Positions 17,312 through 25,308 of a DNA stretch of 64,000 bases are shown one piece after another (position 1 is the stretch's first letter; each line of letters begins with the position of its first letter). Where the stretch lies: NCBI RefSeq assembly GCF_002724055.1, contig NZ_BDQY01000001.1:248001-312000 (forward strand), read 5' to 3'. The stretch comes from Tepidibacter mesophilus. GTDB lineage: Bacteria; Bacillota; Clostridia; Peptostreptococcales; Peptostreptococcaceae. The translations under genes and the position numbers were made by a program. The notes under the pieces were generated by a model. The model ran no database searches and had not been told where the DNA came from. It saw nothing but the letters and a program-made list of their open reading frames with translations.

Positions 17312-18181
17312 TTAAAGCAAATTAATTGTTTTTATTACCCCATTCTTTAATTGGAATTCTTTATTTTTAATACACATTTGTCCAACAAATTTTGCCTCAC
17401 CGATTACTTTAATACAGGCTTCAGAATATTTCATAGATTCTTCCAAAGAAATATCTTTCCACTCTGCTTTATCTGTTCCTAATAATGCAAAAGTAGTTTT
17501 TGGGCAAAGTAATACTACTGTTTGGTCATTAACCAGTTCTTTCATTTCTTTCAATAATGGATAAGTAAACATTTCTACTACTTGTTCTGAAAATTTTGGA
17601 CCTAAAATATTTAATCCTCCAGAAGAATCAGCATAACTTATCATATTGACTCCTGATTTTTGGGCTTCTTCAACAAAACGCAATATTTCATTTTTGAATT
17701 TATTTAAAATATCTCTCATAATTTCAGGGTTCTTTCTAAATGTTTTAAAAATATGGCGTGGGTCAATTAAAACATTCATAATTGTAAAAGGTCCTGAAAT
17801 ATATAAAAGAACATTTTCTCCTTGATTTCTTAAGTATCTGCAAGCTTTTAAAACTTCTGCTATACGTCCTTTTGAATAGTCAATTTCAGGTAAGCTTAAT
17901 ATTTCTTGAGCAGTTGTGCATATATAGTCCTTAGCTCTTGGGCCTATGTTCTCATCTCCAAAATTAATGATTCCACCCATTGCTTCGCCTTCAACCGTAT
18001 GGCAAAATGGTAATTCACAAAACATTGATTTATCATGTTTTTTTAACTCCTTTGATATCAAAGCCATACTATCCCAATTTTTATAAGCTTCTGGGAATTG
18101 TAAATCTACTTTTTCTGTAACTTCTCTATTAATCCCTATAGAATTGTTATATGTACACTTAAAATCAATAATTTCACCCAT
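17312..18181 (-). CDS. URO-D-superfamily paralogue with altered zinc site
   Basis: The 289-residue protein aligns by eye with the two other URO-D proteins of the operon. Shared blocks are SGPFT..., DSSG...ILGPKFSEQ (compare DPSGTGEILGPKLFEE) and a C-terminal GQMCI. Where the paralogues have V-H-X-C-G it has V-L-L-C-P (Cys226), so the zinc-ligand His is a Leu; a distal Cys remains at 270. The N-terminus is also about 50 residues shorter. It may be a methyltransferase with a changed metal site, a partner subunit, or a substrate-binding relic. The gene is intact and closely spaced, so it is probably functional. Confidence 0.75.
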   Translation of the reverse strand: MGEIIDFKCTYNNSIGINREVTEKVDLQFPEAYKNWDSMALISKELKKHDKSMFCELPFCHTVEGEAMGGIINFGDENIGPRAKDYICTTAQEILSLPEIDYSKGRIAEVLKACRYLRNQGENVLLYISGPFTIMNVLIDPRHIFKTFRKNPEIMRDILNKFKNEILRFVEEAQKSGVNMISYADSSGGLNILGPKFSEQVVEMFTYPLLKEMKELVNDQTVVLLCPKTTFALLGTDKAEWKDISLEESMKYSEACIKVIGEAKFVGQMCIKNKEFQLKNGVIKTINLL

Positions 18182-18199
18182 ATTAATCCCCCCAACTTC

Positions 18200-19111
18200 T
18201 TAATGGAACAATTTCAATATTTTTTGATGACTTAAATTACTACCAATTACAGCCACCTTCGTCCCATTGCACCTTTCTAGGTACTCCCAATGATAATGAT
18301 GCGGAGTAAAATCAAAGTATATAAATTGATTCATATCAAGTTTCAAAATTCCTTTGGCTCTCAAAATAAAACCATACTCCTTGTTATTTAAAGAATCCAA
18401 CATGTTATCAATTTCTTTACCTGAAAAAATTCTTGGATTGTCCACAGAGACAGTCGTAAATACCTTATCAGCAGGCATTAATGCACGTTTTTCTTTTGAC
18501 TCAATCTTGCAACTTTTAATAGTATTTAGTATCTCAATTATTTTTTCCCCATTATAATCAGACCAGTCCTCATTAAGAATGAATGCTGTCTGATTATTTA
18601 ACCTTATTTTAGAAACTACTTTTTCAATTTCTTTGTGATTCATTTCACCAAAATGGCTCAAAAAAATTATATTAGCATTTTGAATTTGGTCTAAATAAAA
18701 AGATCCAAAATTTTCTATATAATCATCAAATGCACTTACATCTACAATCGTAATTAAATGATTTATAATTATATCTAAATTAGAATTTTGTGAAATTTCC
18801 ACACAAGCTTTTACAATATCGGATAAACTCCCAACCCCAGATGGCTCTATCAATATATTCTCCGGTTTATATTCTAAAACTAATTCTTCTATGTTTTTTT
18901 TAAAATCTTGTACTAGACTGCAACAGATGCATCCCGCATAAATTTCTCTAACAGGAAGTTTGTCATGAATCAAATCCCCATCAATTCCAATATCACCAAA
19001 TTCATTTTCAATTAACGCAACTTCCCCTTTAATCTTAGGTATAATTTTTTTTAAAAACGTAGTCTTTCCAGCCCCTAAAAATCCAGAAACGATATTTATA
19101 TTAATACTCAA
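18200..19111 (-). CDS. CobW/G3E-family GTPase
   Basis: This is a P-loop metallochaperone-type GTPase. Walker A is GFLGAGKTT (10-18), the metal-binding CXCC motif is CICC (Cys61, Cys63, Cys64), and a G-domain Glu-Pro-Ser (IEPSGVG) is present. The C-terminal CobW domain ends in a His-containing FTPHHYHWE stretch. Family members deliver or insert metals (Ni, Zn, Co) into target proteins. As first gene of a corrinoid/zinc methyltransferase operon it could load zinc into the URO-D enzymes or assist cobamide handling; this is inference. The start is a TTG with GGAGG six bases upstream. Confidence 0.85.
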   Translation of the reverse strand: MSININIVSGFLGAGKTTFLKKIIPKIKGEVALIENEFGDIGIDGDLIHDKLPVREIYAGCICCSLVQDFKKNIEELVLEYKPENILIEPSGVGSLSDIVKACVEISQNSNLDIIINHLITIVDVSAFDDYIENFGSFYLDQIQNANIIFLSHFGEMNHKEIEKVVSKIRLNNQTAFILNEDWSDYNGEKIIEILNTIKSCKIESKEKRALMPADKVFTTVSVDNPRIFSGKEIDNMLDSLNNKEYGFILRAKGILKLDMNQFIYFDFTPHHYHWEYLERCNGTKVAVIGSNLSHQKILKLFH

Positions 19112-19378
19112 TTTAAACCTCCTTTGAACTAAAATAAAACCGTGTTCAACACTTCAAATATTTCGTCAATAACCGTCAAATAATTGCAATGCTTGAAATA
19201 ATTGTAGCACTTTAAATAATATCAGTCTAATATGTATTTTTTATAATTCCATACACTTGTATAGAATTTTCCTATAATACAATTAAAAATATATACTAGT
19301 TGATTCTATTATATTTGACATCCATAAAAATTTTTTCATTATAGGGATCTAATCTTATTAAATAGACTAAAATAAAAA
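19112..19378 (-). promoter_or_regulatory. Upstream region of the methyltransferase operon with repeated and palindromic motifs
   Basis: No gene is seen. On the minus strand an RCAATTATTT motif occurs twice about 18 bp apart, followed by several TTGAC/TTGAA words at roughly 10-bp spacing. The 11-bp perfect palindrome GTGTTCAACAC lies at 19142-19152 and a second palindrome, ATACAAGTGTAT, lies near 19255. A TATTAT -10-like box is visible near 19275 but no good -35 is found. The motifs look like operator sites. No cobalamin-riboswitch core was found here. Confidence 0.4.
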
Positions 19379-19431
19379 AAGATGTACACGAAAATAAATA
19401 TTTATTAGTTTTATTTTCATATACATCTTCT
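19379..19431 (-). terminator. Terminator of nrdJ
   Basis: Inverted repeat AAGATGTACA...ATACATCTT with a stem of about 20 bp directly after nrdJ, bordered by an A-run that gives a T-run on the minus strand. Confidence 0.8.
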
Positions 19432-19450
19432 TTAATATAGACTTTATTTT

Positions 19451-21991
19451 TTAACTACATCCCGTTGTTGTACCACAATTTCTACAAATATAGCAAGTTC
19501 CATTAGGTATAATGCTCGTGCTTGAACAGTTTGAGCATGTTACTTTCTTATATTCTGTTAAATTCTTCTTCTCATATATTTCTATAGAAGTTTGTTTATT
19601 ATTTCCTTTCAATGCCTTAACATATTCTAAAAGTTGATTATATGTCATATCTTCTAACTTATCGCTTTTAGCACGCTTATATTGATTAAGTGGTTGACTG
19701 GCTTTAGAGCCATCTCTATATAAAGAAATACATTTTACTCCTAACTCAAATGCTTTTTTATATACCTCTTTAAAATCATCTATACTAGCTTCATTAGGAA
19801 GATTAACAGTTTTACTTATTGCTCCTGAAACAAATGGTGTCAGTGCTGCTACCATCCTAACATGACCCATTGATGATATGAACCTTTTTCCACTTCCACA
19901 TTTATTAGCTGTATCAAATATAGGGAAATGCTCTTCTCTTATATGAGGTGCTCCTTCTATTTTTCCATCTATTATTTTTTTATATTCATATCCATTTTCA
20001 TCGATAGTTTCTTTTCCCATTACATAATTTACTATATCTTCTATCTGTTTTTTACTGTATCCTAGTTTTTCAAGTGTTATAGGAATATATGGATTTATAA
20101 ATTCCATAAACCCTCCCCCTACTAATTTTTTATATACCACATGTGCAAAGAATGGCTCTATTGAAGTAGTAGCACAGTCCATAGCAAGAGATATAGTTCC
20201 AGTAGGAGCAATAACACTTACTTGAGCATTCCTATATCCATATTCTTTTCCAGTTTCAACTGCCTTTTCCCATACATCTTTTAAAGTTTCACTTAAATCA
20301 TTTTGTTTCTCATCTATTAATATTTCATGATTTACTTTAATTGGACTATACCCTAAACCTTCATAAGAAGAATCAATGGCTCCAGCAGCTATAGCATGAT
20401 TTTTTATAACTTTTAACATATGATTTTTATTGATTTCATATTTAGAAAAACTACCTACTTCTTTTGCCATTAATGATGATACATAATAAGATTGACCTGT
20501 CATAATTCCAACTAAAGAAGTTGCTATCGTTCTTGCATTATCTGAATCATAAGCATGTCCCATGATAATATGAAGAGAACCCGTATTTGCAATTCCAAGT
20601 CCTGTAGTTCTAAACAAATGTGATCTTCTTGCAATATCTTCCGTTGGAAATTGACCCCAATGAATAGTTGATTCAAGAACTAATTGAATAAGACTTATTA
20701 CATGTAAATATCCATCTATATCGAATTTATTAGTTTTTGAATCATAAAATTTCACTATATTTATACTAGCCAAATTACATGCAGTATCATCTAAAAAGTG
20801 ATATTCACTACAAGGGTTTGATCCTTTTATTTCTTCCTTCTCACCATTTTCTCCTAACGGACATGTGTTCCAATCATTTATTATATCGTGAAATTGAATT
20901 GCTGGATCTGCACATCTCCATGATGAATAATTTATCTCATCCCATAAATCTTTTGCACTTATTGCTTTATTTACCTTTGAATCTACTCTCCCCTTTAACT
21001 CCCAAGAATCATCTTTATCTTTTCCTATCATTTTTTTCATCAACTCGTTTGTAATCCTAATAGAATTATTTGAATTTTGCCCTGATACAGTTGAATATGC
21101 TTCTGAATTAAAATCAGTATCATACCCCATTTTGCCAAGTGCTAATACCTTATCTTCTTCTTTTGCTTTCCATCTTATAAAATCTATAATTTCAGGATGA
21201 TCTCCATCCATGATTACCATTTTAGCTGCTCTTCTTGTTGTGCCACCAGACTTTATTGCTCCTGCATTAGCATCAAATACCTTAAGAAAACTCATAATAC
21301 CAGATGATGTTCCTCCTCCAGATAAAAGTTCACCTTCTGCACGAATACTACTAAAATTACTTCCTGTTCCCGATCCATGTTTAAAAAGTCTTGTTTCAGT
21401 TACTATTTGATCCGTTATAGATTTATCTCCAAGTAATTTGTCCTCTATATTAAGTATAAAGCAAGCACTACCTTGTGTCCTTGTATATGCATCCGTAGAC
21501 TTTACTACCTTTTCCTTTTTTATATCATAATAAAAATGACCTTCTGATTCTTTATCTATTCCATAACTTAACTTAAGTCCAGTATTGAACCACTGAGGAG
21601 AATTTGGTGCAAACATCTGATTTATAAGCATATAAGAAACTTCATCATAGAATATGCTTTTATTTTCAGTATCTATTAGACCTTCATCTAAAGCACTTTC
21701 AGTCCAAAAATTCACCATTCTATGAACAACTTCTTTTAAAGATTTTTCATAACCATATTCATTATTAACACCAGTTTTTCTAAAATACTTACTAGCAATA
21801 ATATCACAAGCGTTTTGACTATAAAACACGGGAAACTCCAAATTGTCTTCTTGAAATAATATATTGTTGGTTTTATAATCAAACATTTTTACCTCAACTG
21901 TTTTCCAATCAAATAAATCATATACAGTTAATTTTTTATTTTCTTCTAACTCTTTTGTATAATATCTTTTAATTAAATTTTTTATATTCAT
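19451..21991 (-). CDS. nrdJ: Adenosylcobalamin-dependent ribonucleotide reductase (class II)
   Basis: The enzyme makes deoxyribonucleotides using coenzyme B12. The 846 residues show the class II core: NSPQWFNTGL, the loop QGSACFILN, GSGTGSNFSSIR, NPCSEYHFLDDTACNLASIN, and the finger-loop region QVSVIAPTGTISLAMDC. The C-terminus has a Cys-rich zinc-ribbon-like tail (CSNCSSTS...CYICRNCGTTTGC) that supplies the redox-shuttle cysteines. The ATG at 21991 has AGGAG upstream. It is a single gene with its own terminator and with NrdR-like boxes upstream. B12 dependence fits the corrinoid-rich metabolism of this window. Confidence 0.95.
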   Translation of the reverse strand: MNIKNLIKRYYTKELEENKKLTVYDLFDWKTVEVKMFDYKTNNILFQEDNLEFPVFYSQNACDIIASKYFRKTGVNNEYGYEKSLKEVVHRMVNFWTESALDEGLIDTENKSIFYDEVSYMLINQMFAPNSPQWFNTGLKLSYGIDKESEGHFYYDIKKEKVVKSTDAYTRTQGSACFILNIEDKLLGDKSITDQIVTETRLFKHGSGTGSNFSSIRAEGELLSGGGTSSGIMSFLKVFDANAGAIKSGGTTRRAAKMVIMDGDHPEIIDFIRWKAKEEDKVLALGKMGYDTDFNSEAYSTVSGQNSNNSIRITNELMKKMIGKDKDDSWELKGRVDSKVNKAISAKDLWDEINYSSWRCADPAIQFHDIINDWNTCPLGENGEKEEIKGSNPCSEYHFLDDTACNLASINIVKFYDSKTNKFDIDGYLHVISLIQLVLESTIHWGQFPTEDIARRSHLFRTTGLGIANTGSLHIIMGHAYDSDNARTIATSLVGIMTGQSYYVSSLMAKEVGSFSKYEINKNHMLKVIKNHAIAAGAIDSSYEGLGYSPIKVNHEILIDEKQNDLSETLKDVWEKAVETGKEYGYRNAQVSVIAPTGTISLAMDCATTSIEPFFAHVVYKKLVGGGFMEFINPYIPITLEKLGYSKKQIEDIVNYVMGKETIDENGYEYKKIIDGKIEGAPHIREEHFPIFDTANKCGSGKRFISSMGHVRMVAALTPFVSGAISKTVNLPNEASIDDFKEVYKKAFELGVKCISLYRDGSKASQPLNQYKRAKSDKLEDMTYNQLLEYVKALKGNNKQTSIEIYEKKNLTEYKKVTCSNCSSTSIIPNGTCYICRNCGTTTGCS

Positions 21992-22064
21992 AAATTCAGC
22001 TCCTACTTAAAATAATAATTCCTTTAAACTATATACCAATATAAAATAAAACCAAACATTTTTC

Positions 22065-22119
22065 TCATTATATTGTGTTTAGTGTCCTATTTTTTTATTC
22101 AAAGCACAATATATAGTAT
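22065..22119 (-). promoter_or_regulatory. Candidate NrdR boxes upstream of nrdJ
   Basis: On the minus strand ATACTATATATTGTGC (22119-22104) matches the NrdR consensus ACACTATATATTGTGT at 14 of 16 positions. A weaker match, AAACACAATATAATGA, lies at 22080-22065. Centre spacing is about 39 bp, which is not the most common NrdR pair spacing, so the second box is uncertain. Confidence 0.55.
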
Positions 22120-22169
22120 TTACTTCAATTGAATTTTTAAACATTAGCTGATATTTTCATAGTCATTTT

Positions 22170-22613
22170 TTACTTTTGTTGCATATATAAAGTATTCGGA
22201 TAAAATCCAAGTTTTTTATAAAAACCTATTGTAGCTTTATTTTCTTGAGATACTGTTACCCCAATTGCCTTACAATTTTTTTCATTCATCCATTTTATAT
22301 GTATGTCTACAAGTTCTTTTCCAATTCCATTACCTCTACACTTCTCATCAACATGCAACGATGCAAGCTCTCCATTGTCATCAGTTATAGTTGATATGCA
22401 ATACCCAATACACTTACCATTATTTTCTACAACAGTTATTTTCATTGTATCCTTATCAAATTCACCAAAGGCTTTTATTCTCTCATCAAATCTAATAAAT
22501 CTATATGCTTCCTTAAAATATTCTGAAGTATTTTCATGATACTGTCTATTTTTTTCCCAAAGATTCTTTATTATTTCAACATCTTCATAATTAATATCAA
22601 ATATTTCATTCAT
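22170..22613 (-). CDS. GNAT-family N-acetyltransferase
   Basis: The 147-residue single-domain acetyltransferase has the acetyl-CoA loop RGNGIGKELVDIHIKWM (R/Q-X-X-G-X-G) preceded by a beta4 strand LASLHVDE, and ends with the beta5-alpha4 element ATIGFYKKLGF. The substrate is not predictable. The SD is GAGGTG and the start is the ATG at 22613. It stands alone between nrdJ and a 440-bp intergenic region. Confidence 0.85.
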   Translation of the reverse strand: MNEIFDINYEDVEIIKNLWEKNRQYHENTSEYFKEAYRFIRFDERIKAFGEFDKDTMKITVVENNGKCIGYCISTITDDNGELASLHVDEKCRGNGIGKELVDIHIKWMNEKNCKAIGVTVSQENKATIGFYKKLGFYPNTLYMQQK

Positions 22614-22950
22614 TATCCTTCACCTCTTTATAATATATTTCATAAGTACAAATAAGAATTTATTGTTATATTTTTTATTATTCAACTATAAAAAAGAATA
22701 TGTATAAATTGTACTTTAAACTAAAAATATGCCTACAAAAATATCTTTAATTTTAAGATGTTTTCATAGACATATCTTTTAGTTTCTGTTGAATTTAGTT
22801 TTTTCAAATACTCTATTTTGACTTATTTAATCAACAAACACTCCTCTTTTACTTTTTTTAGTTAATAACCCCATATATTGTCTCCCTAATTCTTATTTTT
22901 CTTATTATGGTTTCATATACTCATAAATAAAATATAAGAACATACTCCCC
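22614..22950. other. Intergenic region with hairpin and a short coding remnant
   Basis: No intact gene is seen. A hairpin with a 21-nt stem (22727-22747 / 22755-22775) pairs throughout if several G-U pairs are allowed. On the minus strand 22827-22892 reads as a 21-codon open stretch ending VFVD, possibly the tail of a lost gene; it is too short to assign. Confidence 0.35.
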
Positions 22951-23040
22951 AAAATAATGCACATCAAAATGTTAGATACTTTTGTTTAACGTTTTATTAA
23001 AACATTGACAAGGTATCGTTATTTTGATGTGTATTATTTT
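22951..23040. repeat. Palindromic repeat family, copy 1 (90 bp)
   Basis: 20-bp inverted ends (22951-22970, core AATAATGCACATCAAAAT; 23021-23040) pair with one G-U. They enclose further nested inverted repeats (GATAC/GTATC, GTTTTATTAAAAC). The right half (TTGACAAGGTATCGTT then TTTTGATGTGTATTATTTTG) recurs at 55408-55457 and 56423-56479. It lies just downstream of the FMN reductase gene and can act as its terminator. MITE-like or terminator-derived. Confidence 0.7.
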
Positions 23041-23055
23041 GAGCATAAGTACAAA

Positions 23056-23625
23056 TCATATTTTTAAATTATTTTTAATTTTTTCTAATATCCTAGCCTC
23101 TATACCTTCATTCATTTCAACAGGCATATATTTTGTATTGTAATACTCTATATCATCAACTACATCTATATCAAGTTCTAAAAGAGCCTTTTTCATACCC
23201 TCAACAGTATATCCCATACTTTCTTTATCCTTACCTTTACAAGTACCTACAACTATGGCTTTTTTATTTGATGATAGTCTACTTTTCCATCTTCCTTTAC
23301 TATAATCATTAAGACAAAATGTTCTATCAAGTAATGCCTTCATTTGAGCCGTCATATTGTAATTATAAGACGGAGAAGCTAGTATATAGCCATCGCATAA
23401 TTTCATATTTTCTATTATTTTTGATACATCATCATTTATATTACATTCACCTGTTTTTATACAATGCTCACATCCAGAACAAGTGAATATATTCTCACTA
23501 CTAAGTATGTACTTTTCAACATCAATCTCTTTTTCTTTAAGAGCTTTTATAATATAATCAGTTATTAATTCTGTATTTTTTCCTCTTCTAGAACTCCCTA
23601 CAATAGCAATCCACTTTTTAGCCAT
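23056..23625 (-). CDS. NADPH-dependent FMN reductase / flavodoxin-fold oxidoreductase with Cys motif
   Basis: The 189-residue flavodoxin-like fold has the FMN phosphate loop GSSRRGKNTELI and the flavin-site segment YILASPSYNYNMTAQMKALLDR. A ferredoxin-like Cys insertion, CSGCEHCIKTGEC, is typical of iron-sulfur flavoprotein relatives. It probably transfers electrons from NAD(P)H or ferredoxin to small acceptors in the cytoplasm. The start ATG at 23625 is followed directly by family-conserved sequence. A palindromic repeat lies just downstream. Confidence 0.85.
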   Translation of the reverse strand: MAKKWIAIVGSSRRGKNTELITDYIIKALKEKEIDVEKYILSSENIFTCSGCEHCIKTGECNINDDVSKIIENMKLCDGYILASPSYNYNMTAQMKALLDRTFCLNDYSKGRWKSRLSSNKKAIVVGTCKGKDKESMGYTVEGMKKALLELDIDVVDDIEYYNTKYMPVEMNEGIEARILEKIKNNLKI

Positions 23626-23690
23626 ATATTAACTCCTTCAAAATTTATGTGTCTGACCTTATTATGAATTTACCCTTTCAAAATGATTTT

Positions 23691-25091
23691 CTATAAACTA
23701 TTCTTAAATTCCGATTTCATTGAGACAAAACTTTTTATTTTATAAAGTAGCAGATCGACTTCCTCTATACTTGTTCTATAATTTGAAAAACATGCTCTTA
23801 TGCAATGTTCTCCCATAATATTTGCAGCAGACAAGAAAAATTCCTCTTCTATTTCTATTAAAAAAGATTGATTCATAGTAGCTCCTTTATCAAATGAAAA
23901 ACAAACGGCACTTGTTTGTGGCTTATGTAATATCCTTACCCCATCCATTTTTTCAATCTCCTCGGCAAAATAAGTTGCCATCTCTATATTAGAATCTACA
24001 ACCTGTGAAAGCTTTTTGATTCCATACGTCTTAATGACAAACCATGTCTTTATTGCTCTTGAAGTTCTAGTTGACTGTATTCCATAATCCAGATAATTTA
24101 TAGGTGTATCTTCATCAAATTCTACACCACCTGTATTATATGCATTGTATAAATGCCTTTTGTCTTTTACAAGCACACATCCAGCCTCTGTAGGAACAAA
24201 AAACCACTTGTGGGGATCTACTGAAATTGAATCCGCTTTTTCTATTCCTTTTAGAATCTCGCCACCTTTTTTTGATAGTATTGCCCCTCCACCATAAGCT
24301 CCGTCTACATGAAGCCACATTCCATATTTCTTAGCAACATCTGAAAGAGCCTCTATATCGTCAACAGCTCCTGAAAGGGATGTTCCAGCCTGAGCTATTA
24401 TACAAAATGGTCTTAGTCCCTGTTTAATATCTTTTTCTATTTCTTTTTCTAGACTATGGATATCTATCTTGAAAAACTCATCTACATTCACTTTTTTAAG
24501 CATATTCTTTCCAAATCCCAAAACTCCTACAGCCTTATCTATTGAAGAATGAGCTTTTTTAGAAGTATAGATAGTAAGTGGATTTGAAATACTCTGAATT
24601 CCATATTCAGTACTTCCAGGCAAAAACGCTTCTCTTGCAGCACCTAGAGCAGTAAGAGTTGAAATACTTCCACCGCTTACGAGTATTCCTCCCGATTCTT
24701 TGTTATATCCGAAAAGTTGTCCCATCCAGCCTATTACCATATCCTCTATTACCGTGGCTGCAGGACCAGCCTTAAAATTAAATGGAGCCTGGCTTATTCC
24801 TACATTTGCAATTTCTCCCAAAATCCCCGCCTGCGAAGGGCTTGTTATTATCCATGAAAGAAATCTTGAACTCCCAATCTTTGTTGAATTTGGAACAACC
24901 TTTTCTTTAAACTCATCTATTATATTCTTTGCATCAGAGCCTTCCATTGGAAGTGTTTCAAACAAAAAATCCTCAATATCATTTCTTGAAGCCTTGGGCA
25001 CAACCCTTCCAACAGATATATCTCTTTGATATTCCTTTATTACATCAGAAAGCTGGTCTAAATATTCATCAAATTTTTCAAGCTTTAGCAT
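23691..25091 (-). CDS. Group II pyridoxal-dependent amino acid decarboxylase (aromatic/glutamate type)
   Basis: The 466-residue fold-type I PLP decarboxylase has its Schiff-base Lys295 in DPHKWF. His181 stacks on PLP in SKKAHSSIDKA, and Asp263 occurs in LHVDGAYGG. The family member GGxxSNLTAL is seen as GGSISTLTALGAAREAF. Such enzymes make tyramine, tryptamine, phenethylamine or GABA. The N-terminal motif SSRFLSWITSP and the overall look fit aromatic-L-amino-acid decarboxylases better than GadB, but the substrate is not certain. The ATG at 25091 follows a GGAGG-type SD. It is a monocistronic gene. Confidence 0.87.
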   Translation of the reverse strand: MLKLEKFDEYLDQLSDVIKEYQRDISVGRVVPKASRNDIEDFLFETLPMEGSDAKNIIDEFKEKVVPNSTKIGSSRFLSWIITSPSQAGILGEIANVGISQAPFNFKAGPAATVIEDMVIGWMGQLFGYNKESGGILVSGGSISTLTALGAAREAFLPGSTEYGIQSISNPLTIYTSKKAHSSIDKAVGVLGFGKNMLKKVNVDEFFKIDIHSLEKEIEKDIKQGLRPFCIIAQAGTSLSGAVDDIEALSDVAKKYGMWLHVDGAYGGGAILSKKGGEILKGIEKADSISVDPHKWFFVPTEAGCVLVKDKRHLYNAYNTGGVEFDEDTPINYLDYGIQSTRTSRAIKTWFVIKTYGIKKLSQVVDSNIEMATYFAEEIEKMDGVRILHKPQTSAVCFSFDKGATMNQSFLIEIEEEFFLSAANIMGEHCIRACFSNYRTSIEEVDLLLYKIKSFVSMKSEFKNSL

Positions 25092-25213
25092 ATTGCCACC
25101 TCCGCCATATTTTTCAAATTATACACCTATTTCCATTTTATCATTAATATTCTTTTTAAGTATAGACATTATATAATATCCTTAATTGTAAATACATAAC
25201 TAATACTATACTT

Positions 25214-25266
25214 AAAACTCTCTATGAAAATGTTGTTGTATTAACAGTGTCTTCATAAAGAGTTTT
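25214..25266 (-). terminator. Terminator after the 432-residue membrane protein gene
   Basis: Inverted repeat AAAACTCTCTATGAA / TTCATAAAGAGTTTT with a 24-nt loop. T-rich sequence follows on both strands. Confidence 0.6.
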
Positions 25267-25308
25267 TTATAATACTAATTTATTTATCAACATTATTTGA
25301 AATATAAC

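Noticed and set aside
12673-19111. Pyrrolysine-type methylamine methyltransferase system
   Set aside because: No MttB-family gene or in-frame amber codon was seen; all three methyltransferases have the URO-D fold.
19112-19378. Possible cobalamin riboswitch before the corrinoid operon
   Set aside because: The conserved B12-box core was looked for on the minus strand here and before nrdJ and was not found.
22951-23040. Promoter inside the palindromic repeat (TTGACA present)
   Set aside because: No -10 hexamer occurs 16-18 bp downstream of the TTGACA, and the copies sit at gene 3' ends.
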